Origin: Nitrospinaceae bacterium | GTDB lineage: Bacteria > Nitrospinota > Nitrospinia > Nitrospinales > VA-1 | NCBI GenBank assembly: GCA_016763735.1 | Contig: JAESTE010000096.1 | Location: forward strand, 1-5,220 | DNA length: 5,220 nucleotides | Direction: 5' to 3' | Translations under genes and position numbers: made by a program | The notes under the pieces: model-generated | Databases searched by the model: none | What the model was told of the DNA's origin: nothing | What the model saw: the letters and a program-made list of their open reading frames with translations, nothing else | In this document: piece by piece, positions 1 through 5,220 of the stretch | Layout of the letters: each line of letters starts with the position of its first letter | Numbering within the stretch: position 1 is the stretch's first letter

Positions 1-328
1 CAGTTTTGGAGTAGCGCAAGCCATAGTCGTCCTAACCGTTCGTGCAAAATAAAGATATCGTAACCCACAACCCAACCGGGCATATTCTAAGCTTTAGGTG
101 AGAACCAGCAACATCAGGGAGTTAGCCCGACAACTTCAGGCCTGAGGAAAGACAAGATGAGGCAAAACAATAAGATTATTTTGAATGGATATATCAAAAA
201 AACGAACACACGGTCCGTTCATAATCTTCACTCCGCAAACAAGCCGGGAATTCTTCAAATAACAAAAACCAGACCCTATATATTCAGGCTCACCTGGGCT
301 ACCTGCCCCTGAAGCTCTTAACTCAATC
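1..328. other. Intergenic stretch with no confident gene
   Basis: This lies downstream of the 6S RNA and reaches the window edge. No open frame here is convincing. Three short frames touch the left edge: minus strand from the ATG at 83 (begins MPGWVVGYDIF, at least 27 codons, directly after an in-frame stop), minus strand from the ATG at 24 (MACATPKL, with AGGA five bases upstream), and plus strand ending at the TAA at 50-52 (tail SFGVAQAIVVLTVRAK). They are too short to choose between, and at most one is likely real. A 27-residue minus-strand frame from about 222 (MNGPCVRFF...) has a GGAG in front but no recognisable product. The stretch also contains a 10-bp perfect palindrome TCAGGCCTGA (136-145) and an inverted repeat at 283-313. 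Confidence 0.6.
283..313. repeat. Imperfect inverted repeat downstream of 6S RNA
   Basis: The arms TTCAGG (283-288) and CCTGAA (308-313) are complementary, and a smaller GGC/GCC hairpin can form inside. There is no T-run on either side, so it is not a standard intrinsic terminator. The heptamer TTCAGGC of the left arm recurs at 135-141 inside the palindrome at 136-145. The function is unknown and it may be chance. Confidence 0.35.
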
Positions 329-513
329 AAAAAGTCTCCCCGTAATGCCGTGCAAAAACTATTTTTTGAACCTGTCAAGGACAGGTGGGGTATCCGTGAA
401 CTGCTTTAGGCTTCCTACCGGAGCAGGCATGCACACCGCAGCCGATTCATCAACCCCTTTTACGAAATGTTGGCTCAAGAAATTAAGTTTTTACTCGAGC
501 ACAACAGGGAGAC
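329..513 (-). ncRNA. ssrS: 6S RNA
   Basis: 6S RNA binds the housekeeping sigma-factor RNA polymerase holoenzyme as a mimic of an open promoter, and damps transcription in stationary phase. Reading the minus strand, GTCTCCC (513-507) pairs with GGGAGAC (340-334), and TGTTGTGC pairs with GCACGGCA (two G-U pairs), giving the interrupted closing stem. The segment TTGAGCCAACATTTCGTA closely resembles the E. coli CUGAGCCGAUAUUUCAUA strand of the central bubble. The apical part contains GTGCATGC and GGAAGCCTAAAGCAGTTC, matching the conserved E. coli GAGCAUGC and AGAAGCCUUAAAACUG. A small hairpin ACCTGTC-CTT-GACAGGT (386-370) sits in the 3' half, as in E. coli. The length of about 185 nt matches the family. 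The 3' stem is followed by five Ts (333-329), a likely termination point. It lies downstream of zapA, as in E. coli. The ends are inferred from the fold and are good to a few bases. Confidence 0.93.
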
Positions 514-518
514 AACAA

Positions 519-546
519 ATTCAAATTTCACCTCATCCTATCACAA
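519..546 (-). promoter_or_regulatory. Candidate promoter of 6S RNA
   Basis: On the minus strand there is a TTGTGA -35 box (546-541), a 16-bp spacer and a TTGAAT -10 box (524-519). Each matches the sigma-70 consensus at four of six bases. The -10 box ends five bases before G513, which the closing stem independently predicts as the 5' end of 6S RNA. That agreement is the main support. Read-through from zapA is also possible, since no terminator is evident at 547-587. Confidence 0.5.
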
Positions 547-587
547 AGGCAAAACACCCTCAAGAGCTATGTGAGCACCATAATCAT

Positions 588-872
588 CTATCTTTCAATA
601 GCTTGAATCTCACCTTCCAGAGCCTCTATCATCCGCCCAATTTTTTCTTCATGGGTCTTGTCATTGGCATCGGTCTGCTCTTGCAACTCCATTAATTCCT
701 GCGCGATATTGAGAGCCGCAAGGACGGCAAGATCTGCAGAACTGGTTTTGCTACGCACTACAGCTAACTCGCGCATTTTTGCATCGACATAAGCTGCAAC
801 CTCTTCCATGCTCACATGATCAGAAGAACTCTTCAAGCTATAGGTTTTGCCGTAAATTTGTATTTTTGCCAT
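588..872 (-). CDS. zapA: Cell division protein ZapA
   Basis: ZapA is a small cytoplasmic protein that binds FtsZ, bundles and cross-links protofilaments and stabilises the Z-ring. The 94-residue product has the family pattern. An N-terminal beta-strand region (IQIYGKTYSLKSSSDHVSMEEVAAYVDAKMREL, residues 4-36) leads into the conserved helix ADLAVLAALNIAQELMELQEQ (residues 46-66). A charged C-terminal helix (about 60-94) should form the dimeric coiled coil. It is slightly shorter than the 109-residue E. coli protein. The start ATG lies seven bases after the TGA of the upstream zapB-like gene. No strong Shine-Dalgarno sequence is visible in that gap, so translation is probably coupled to the upstream gene. 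The 6S RNA gene follows, a conserved neighbourhood. Confidence 0.93.
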   Translation of the reverse strand: MAKIQIYGKTYSLKSSSDHVSMEEVAAYVDAKMRELAVVRSKTSSADLAVLAALNIAQELMELQEQTDANDKTHEEKIGRMIEALEGEIQAIER

Positions 873-879
873 TGTCAGA

Positions 880-1158
880 TCAAGTTAAATCAAATTTTTC
901 AAGTTTTTCTAAAAGATGAACGACCTTTTCGCGAACCTGTTTTTTATCCTTTTCACTGTTCTTATTTGCTGCTTCCAGTTCAGCGAGGCGTTCCAACTTC
1001 GCCTTAGCAAACTCTGTTGCCTTCGACAAGGACTCGCCTTCACTCGTCAGACCTTCCACCTGCTGTGTCAACTTTTGATTCTCGTCTTTAAGCTGACGAT
1101 AAGCCTCAAGCAAAGTCGAAACACCTGCCTCTAACTTTTCTATATCGGGTTTGGACAT
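880..1158 (-). CDS. zapB: ZapB-like coiled-coil cell division protein
   Basis: This 92-residue protein is almost wholly predicted helix, rich in Glu, Lys, Leu and Gln, with heptad-like spacing of Leu/Val. The first block (IEKLEAGVSTLLEAYRQLKDENQKL, residues 6-30) has the look of the ZapB/DUF904 family, and a second helical block runs to HLLEKLEKF at the C terminus. In E. coli, ZapB (81 residues) is an antiparallel coiled coil that joins the Z-ring through ZapA. The gene sits directly before zapA, seven bases apart on the same strand, which supports a partnership. Coiled coils are easily confused by composition, so the family call rests on gene order as much as on sequence. It starts 56 bases after the pheT stop, and no clear Shine-Dalgarno sequence precedes the ATG. 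Confidence 0.8.
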   Translation of the reverse strand: MSKPDIEKLEAGVSTLLEAYRQLKDENQKLTQQVEGLTSEGESLSKATEFAKAKLERLAELEAANKNSEKDKKQVREKVVHLLEKLEKFDLT

Positions 1159-1171
1159 GGCGGAATCGTAG

Positions 1172-1189
1172 CACCCCGAAATTAGGGTG
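1172..1189 (-). repeat. Short hairpin between pheT and zapB
   Basis: CACCC and GGGTG form a 5-bp stem with an 8-base loop in the 56-base gap between pheT and the zapB-like gene. There is no following T-run, so it is not a proper terminator. It might slow read-through or mark a processing point, but the stem is short enough to be chance. Confidence 0.3.
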
Positions 1190-1214
1190 TCAATGGGCTC
1201 AAATTTGAAGACAT

Positions 1215-3290
1215 TTATTCCCTGAGAGACGCATCTAATTCTGTCTTTAACGTTTGAACGATAGCTTCAAATAAAGGGTTGACCTCATCGTCCGACAGGG
1301 TTTTATCTTTAGACTGAAAAGAAAGGGCAAAGGTGAGACTTTTTTTATCCGACTGGATTTTTTTCCCTTCAAAATGGTCGTACAACTCAACCCGTTTTAA
1401 AAGCGGATGACCTGTTTTTAAAATCAAATCAGATGCCTTCTGCGAGGTGACTTGCCTATTTACCAGAATAGAAATATCGCGATAGGTTTCCGGGAATTTC
1501 GCAATACTCTGAAAACGCGGACGCGGTGGAAGCGATTTTTCCAGTTTTTGCAAATCCAATTCCCAAACGAAAACTTTTTCTGCTATCCCCGTTTTGTCGG
1601 GCAAAAGTTGCCCCATATAGCCTAGCTCGTTTGCATCGGCACAACAGTTTGCCGATTTCTCCGCCAACAAATAGGACCTGTTGGCATTAGCTGGAAAACT
1701 CACTTGTAATCCAAATTGAGAACATAAATTATCCAGTGCTCCCTTTAGATCATAAAAATCATATTCCTTGCCACGCGGTTTCCAAGGTGTAAGTTCATAA
1801 GGCCCCAACACTGCAGCCGTCAAAACAGTTTTCTCAACGCGCTTCCCCTGAGAATCTAAAAAATAAACACTGCCAATTTCGAAAAGCTTGAGAGGCTTTT
1901 GTCCCTTACTCAAATTATTCTGAATGGTCTTCAGCAGGCCGGGAATCAAGCTCGTGCGCATGGTATCGTTTTCAGAGCTTAAAGGATTCTTCAACGGAAT
2001 CACTTTATCTTTTATCGATGCAAATGCAGACAAATAACCTTCGGCCTGTTCGCGTTCAATAAAGCTGAAGTGAACTGTTTCAGAAAAACCCGTATGACAA
2101 AGCACCTCCCTTATTTTGCGTAACAGAGTTTGCTTGGGAGTAATACGCACCGGTCTCACCGAAGCCACAGGGAAGACGGTGGCAACCTTGTCGAATCCAT
2201 CGACCCTGGCAATTTCTTCAATAATATCTACTTCACGCGTCAGGTCAGGGCGAAAGCCCGGGATCTCCACTTGCAGGGTTCCATCCTTTATCGCCGCGTC
2301 TACTTTTAATCCCAAGCGGGAAATAATTTCCTCTATCTGCTCCGCGCTAAAATCAGAACCCAACAACTGATTCACACGAGAAACTCGCAATGCCAGTTGA
2401 ATGTTCTCACGGGTTTTCGGGTAAACATCGATTCTGCCTTTGCAAATATCCCCTCCCGCCAGTTCTTTGATCAAACAAGCTGCTCTAGCCTGAGCAGTGA
2501 TGACTCCCTCCATATCCACGCCTCTTTCAAAGCGGTAAGAAGAGTCAGACCGTAAGCCATATTTTTTCGAAGCCTTCCGTATCGCGGAAGAATCAAAACA
2601 CGCGCTTTCCAAAACAATATTTTTCGTTGCATCAGAAACCTGGCTGTTCGCCCCGCCCATGATCCCGGCCAGAGCAACAGGTTTTTCTGCATCAGCGATA
2701 ACCAGTGCATCCACATCCAGTTTCAATTCGCTGCCATCAAGGCTGGTAAATTTTTCGCCCTTGGTTGCATTTCGAATAATGATTTTATTTCCAGAAAGCA
2801 GTTCACGGTCAAAAGCGTGCAGAGGTTGACCGTACTCCATCATTACAAAATTGGTAATATCCACGATATTGTTGATGGGCCGCAACCCAATTGCCTGCAA
2901 CCGGTCGCACAACCATTTAGGAGAAGGACCCGGCTTAACATTTTCAATCACCAATGCGGCATAACGCGGACACAAACTTTCTTCCAAATTTTCAACAGCT
3001 ATCTTTTCTGCAACAGGGTTCGTGCCCCAACATTTCTCCAACGTATTCAAAGCATTCGGGGGGGTAAACGTTCCTCCCATCAGCGCAGACACTTCACGTG
3101 CCACACCCAGATGCGACAAACAATAACCGCGGTTGGGAGTCACATTCAGTTCCAACACATCGCCTTTATCTTCGTCGAGTAATTCGTGACTTTCAATTTC
3201 TAAACCCGCCATAGTGAGCACATGGCCCAACTCTGCCGCAGGCGCGTCAATTTCCACATATTCTTTCAGCCAATCTACCTGAACTTTCAT
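1215..3290 (-). CDS. pheT: Phenylalanyl-tRNA synthetase beta subunit lacking the OB-fold domain
   Basis: PheT forms the alpha2-beta2 enzyme with PheS, charges tRNA-Phe in the cytoplasm and edits misactivated tyrosine. Visible domains: start of B1 (1-36, WLKEYV and TMAGLE), rest of B1 with VTPNRGYCLSHLGVAREV (50-67), the B3/B4 editing domain (about 105-285, with GQPLHAFD at 154-161, AGIMGG at 208-213 and RSDSSYRFERG at 247-257), and B5 with FRPDLTREVDIIEEIARV (346-363). In B5, Asp349, Asp355, Glu358 and Glu359 occupy the magnesium positions noted for the E. coli protein. The synthetase-like B6-B7 core follows (about 385-590), then the FDX-ACB anticodon-binding domain (599-691). The family is usually about 790-810 residues. 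This one is 691 because the tRNA_bind/EMAP OB-fold (B2) between residues about 36 and 44 is absent. The frame is uninterrupted there. The start ATG has AAGGGG four bases upstream. No pheS precedes it. Confidence 0.97.
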   Translation of the reverse strand: MKVQVDWLKEYVEIDAPAAELGHVLTMAGLEIESHELLDEDKGDVLELNVTPNRGYCLSHLGVAREVSALMGGTFTPPNALNTLEKCWGTNPVAEKIAVENLEESLCPRYAALVIENVKPGPSPKWLCDRLQAIGLRPINNIVDITNFVMMEYGQPLHAFDRELLSGNKIIIRNATKGEKFTSLDGSELKLDVDALVIADAEKPVALAGIMGGANSQVSDATKNIVLESACFDSSAIRKASKKYGLRSDSSYRFERGVDMEGVITAQARAACLIKELAGGDICKGRIDVYPKTRENIQLALRVSRVNQLLGSDFSAEQIEEIISRLGLKVDAAIKDGTLQVEIPGFRPDLTREVDIIEEIARVDGFDKVATVFPVASVRPVRITPKQTLLRKIREVLCHTGFSETVHFSFIEREQAEGYLSAFASIKDKVIPLKNPLSSENDTMRTSLIPGLLKTIQNNLSKGQKPLKLFEIGSVYFLDSQGKRVEKTVLTAAVLGPYELTPWKPRGKEYDFYDLKGALDNLCSQFGLQVSFPANANRSYLLAEKSANCCADANELGYMGQLLPDKTGIAEKVFVWELDLQKLEKSLPPRPRFQSIAKFPETYRDISILVNRQVTSQKASDLILKTGHPLLKRVELYDHFEGKKIQSDKKSLTFALSFQSKDKTLSDDEVNPLFEAIVQTLKTELDASLRE

Positions 3291-3300
3291 CTTTCCCCTT
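3291..3300 (-). promoter_or_regulatory. Ribosome binding site of pheT
   Basis: On the minus strand AAGGGG is followed by a four-base spacer and the ATG. It is the clearest Shine-Dalgarno sequence in the window and fixes the pheT start. It directly abuts the hairpin at 3301-3316. Confidence 0.8.
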
Positions 3301-3316
3301 TCCCGCTAGCGCGGGA
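3301..3316 (-). repeat. GC-rich hairpin next to the pheT ribosome binding site
   Basis: TCCCGC and GCGGGA form a perfect 6-bp stem around the tetraloop TAGC. In the pheT transcript this hairpin ends at the base before the Shine-Dalgarno sequence AAGGGG. It could affect ribosome access or leader stability. There is no T-run, so termination is unlikely. The structure is seen directly, and any role is inferred. Confidence 0.55.
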
Positions 3317-3387
3317 GGCAATAGGTCTATTCTCTTAAAACTGGCAAATACTTTTTCGCCTTTTACTAATGTCCGCTAACCTTTTCT

Positions 3388-3402
3388 CAAGGCATAGCCT
3401 TG
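3388..3402. repeat. Perfect inverted repeat in the pheT-rnr divergent region
   Basis: CAAGGC-ATA-GCCTTG is a perfect 6-bp inverted repeat around a 3-base centre. It begins two bases beyond the minus-strand TATAAT at 3404-3409, so it covers the expected transcription start of pheT. It could be an operator for a dimeric repressor or a 5'-end hairpin of the transcript. No matching second copy was seen. Confidence 0.45.
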
Positions 3403-3403
3403 G

Positions 3404-3432
3404 ATTATAAGTGAAGCGTTTACAAAAATCTA
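3404..3432 (-). promoter_or_regulatory. Candidate promoter of the pheT-zapB-zapA group
   Basis: A perfect TATAAT lies at 3409-3404 on the minus strand. With a 17-bp spacer the -35 position reads TAGATT, a poor match, and there is no TG extension. If used, transcription would start near 3397 and give a leader of about 107 bases before pheT. I could not find a comparably good promoter for rnr on the plus strand. Confidence 0.4.
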
Positions 3433-3504
3433 CGCTATCTCGGCATTGCATTTCATCTCGTTATAGGATATCAAGGGTTTCACATCCCTCATTCGGTCAA
3501 CCTT

Positions 3505-5220
3505 ATGAAACTCACCGACGCGCGAATTCTGGCATTGCTGAAGAAGAAAATCAGCCGCCCGATGAAAATCTCCGAACTATCCAAGCAATTGGGAGTAACA
3601 GATGCGGACCATCGTGAATTCCGCAACCGCATCAAAGACATGGCCGTTCAAGGTTCGTTAATAAAAATTCGTGGCGGTCGTTACGGTCTCCCCGATGAAA
3701 TGAATCTGATCACCGGAAAATTACAGGGGCATCCGAACGGATTTGGCTTTGTCATTCCCGACAAACATCACGAAACCAACGATGTGTATGTCCACCAAAA
3801 ATGTATGAATGAGGCCATGCATCAAGACCACGTAGTGGTACGTGTAGAGTCGGAAAAGGAGCCCGGCCGCCCAGAAGGGCGCATCATAAAAATTCTGCAA
3901 CGCAACACCCCAAATTTAGTCGGTGTCTACCAAACATTTGGGCGCGATGGCTGGGTTATTCCTACTGAAGGCAAACATTTCCATGATGTATTCATACCGG
4001 GCAAGAACCGTAAAGATGCAAAGAACGGTCAAGTGGTCGATGTAAAAATCGAAACCTATCCCACCCGACACCAACCACCTGTCGGTAAAGTCATCGAAAT
4101 TCTCGGCAAGTCCAACGACCCGGAAGTGGAAGTGCAATCGATTCTACGCAAGTTTGGCATTCGTCAGGGCTTCCCGCCAAAAATAATTAAAGAAGCGAAA
4201 GTCGTGGCAAAAGAATTGGGGTCTTTGCAAGACCGCAAAGACTTGACCGACCTCATGACTTTCACGATTGATGGCGAAAGAGCAAAAGATTTTGACGATG
4301 CGGTTTCGCTGGAACATCTCGGAGAAGGGTATCGGCTCGGTGTGCACATTGCGGATGTCAGCCATTTTGTAGAAGAAAATTCGCACCTGGATGAGGAAGC
4401 GTTTGAAAGAGGCACCAGTGTTTATTACGCGGATGGAGTGATCCCTATGCTTCCAGAAATTCTTTCCAACGAAGCCTGCAGTCTGAAACCCAAAGAGACG
4501 CGGCTGACGCTCAGTGCATTCATTGACTTCGACCGCCAGGGCAATGCCCTAGCGACTCAAATCCACAAATCAATCATAAAGAGTCAAAGACGGTTCACTT
4601 ATAACGAAGTAGCCGCGTTGCTAGAAAACGGCAGCGACAAAGAGAGCGACTTGCCGTTCATGCAAACGTTGACAGACATGCATCACCTAAGCCAGATACT
4701 TCGGAAACGTAGATTTAAAAATGGCAGCGTTGATTTTAATATGCCGGAATCAGACATTCACATTGACGAAGAGGGCAAAGTAAAACAAATCAGCATTGTC
4801 GAACACAACGTCGCACACCAACTGATCGAAGAGTTCATGCTGGCGACCAACCAGGCCGTTGCTCTTAGCCTGCATGAAAAAGAAATACCCTGTATTCATC
4901 GGATTCACGAATCCCCCGACCCCACCAAGCTTTCTGAGTTCAAGGAATTCATAAGCTCCTTCGGCTTGCGGCTTCCTTCTCCTGACAAAATTCATTCGCA
5001 GGACTTAAACGCTTTGCTAAAAAAAATCCAAGGCACTCCAGAAGAAAGAGTGGTCAACACCCTGATGCTGAGGACGATGAAAAAAGCACGTTATTCCGAA
5101 TCCGACCCCGGCCATTATTGTCTTGGGTTTCCTCACTACGCGCATTTTACCTCGCCCATTCGCAGATACCCGGACTTGATCGTCCACCGGATCATAAAAA
5201 AATATTTAAAACATAAATGC
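3505..5220 (+). CDS. rnr: Ribonuclease R, N-terminal 572 residues (runs off the window)
   Basis: RNase R is a processive 3'-5' exoribonuclease of the RNase II/RNB family that degrades structured RNA, including rRNA, and works in trans-translation quality control. The domain order is visible: an N-terminal winged-helix domain (about 1-63, ISELSKQLGV), a first cold-shock/OB domain (about 68-130, GKLQGHPNGFGFVIPD, NDVYVH), a second (about 138-200) and the RNB catalytic domain from about 248. The motif IDGERAKDFDDAV (255-267) carries the metal-ligand aspartates Asp256, Asp262, Asp264 and Asp265. HIADVSHFV (281-289) and HFTSPIRRYPDLIVHR (547-562) are further RNB signatures. The winged helix favours RNase R over RNase II. 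The S1 domain and basic tail would lie beyond the edge. ATG 3505 is the first start codon after the in-frame TGA at 3412-3414. No Shine-Dalgarno sequence is visible before it. It is transcribed divergently from pheT. Confidence 0.95.
   Translation, partial: MKLTDARILALLKKKISRPMKISELSKQLGVTDADHREFRNRIKDMAVQGSLIKIRGGRYGLPDEMNLITGKLQGHPNGFGFVIPDKHHETNDVYVHQKCMNEAMHQDHVVVRVESEKEPGRPEGRIIKILQRNTPNLVGVYQTFGRDGWVIPTEGKHFHDVFIPGKNRKDAKNGQVVDVKIETYPTRHQPPVGKVIEILGKSNDPEVEVQSILRKFGIRQGFPPKIIKEAKVVAKELGSLQDRKDLTDLMTFTIDGERAKDFDDAVSLEHLGEGYRLGVHIADVSHFVEENSHLDEEAFERGTSVYYADGVIPMLPEILSNEACSLKPKETRLTLSAFIDFDRQGNALATQIHKSIIKSQRRFTYNEVAALLENGSDKESDLPFMQTLTDMHHLSQILRKRRFKNGSVDFNMPESDIHIDEEGKVKQISIVEHNVAHQLIEEFMLATNQAVALSLHEKEIPCIHRIHESPDPTKLSEFKEFISSFGLRLPSPDKIHSQDLNALLKKIQGTPEERVVNTLMLRTMKKARYSESDPGHYCLGFPHYAHFTSPIRRYPDLIVHRIIKKYLKHKC

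Noticed and set aside
1..328. CRISPR array, tRNA or mobile element in the left intergenic stretch
   Set aside because: There are no regularly spaced repeats, no cloverleaf with a GGTTCGA-type T-loop, and no terminal repeats or transposase fragments.
136..378. Minus-strand 80-codon open frame
   Set aside because: Its first 50 bases lie inside the 6S RNA gene, its start has no ribosome binding site, and the protein has no recognisable features.
345..695. Plus-strand 116-codon open frame
   Set aside because: It lies antisense to both the 6S RNA and the 3' part of zapA, and its composition is that of a shadow frame.
816..1134. Plus-strand frames antisense to zapA and the zapB-like gene
   Set aside because: They are Leu/Phe/Cys-rich translations typical of the complement of Lys/Glu-rich coiled-coil codons.
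2817..3182. Plus-strand 121-codon open frame antisense to pheT
   Set aside because: The minus strand here encodes well-conserved PheT motifs, so this frame is a shadow.
3411..3617. Plus-strand 68-codon frame overlapping the rnr start
   Set aside because: It runs out of frame with RNase R across its conserved winged-helix domain and looks non-protein-like.
3916..4995. Minus-strand open frames opposite rnr
   Set aside because: They overlap the conserved RNase R domains on the plus strand, and none has a recognisable product.

Overview
The window looks like ordinary chromosomal housekeeping DNA from a Gram-negative bacterium of moderate GC content. The ZapA/ZapB pair next to 6S RNA, and the look of the proteins, fit a deltaproteobacterium-like or Nitrospinota-like lineage. 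That placement is an inference from gene order and is not secure.

Layout from left to right. Positions 1-328 hold no gene I can support. Positions 329-513 (minus strand) encode a 6S RNA (ssrS). Its own candidate promoter is at 519-546. Positions 588-872 (minus) are zapA and 880-1158 (minus) are a zapB-like coiled-coil gene. Positions 1215-3290 (minus) are pheT, the beta subunit of phenylalanyl-tRNA synthetase. Transcription of this leftward group runs pheT, zapB, zapA, then ssrS. Positions 3291-3504 are a divergent intergenic region with several small inverted repeats, a good ribosome binding site for pheT and a TATAAT box on the minus strand. From 3505 to the right edge, the plus strand carries the first 572 codons of rnr (RNase R), which continues out of the window.

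The leftward group combines a translation enzyme, two FtsZ-ring accessory factors and the stationary-phase regulator of RNA polymerase. The divergent gene is a processive 3'-5' exoribonuclease. The zapA-ssrS adjacency is a conserved arrangement, best known from gammaproteobacteria.

The main oddity is PheT. It is 691 residues, about 110 shorter than usual, and the missing part is exactly the N-terminal OB-fold (EMAP/tRNA_bind) domain. All downstream domains appear intact. pheT is also not preceded by pheS, because the upstream neighbour is the divergent rnr. I did not find evidence of a novel defence, mobile or otherwise undescribed multi-gene system here.
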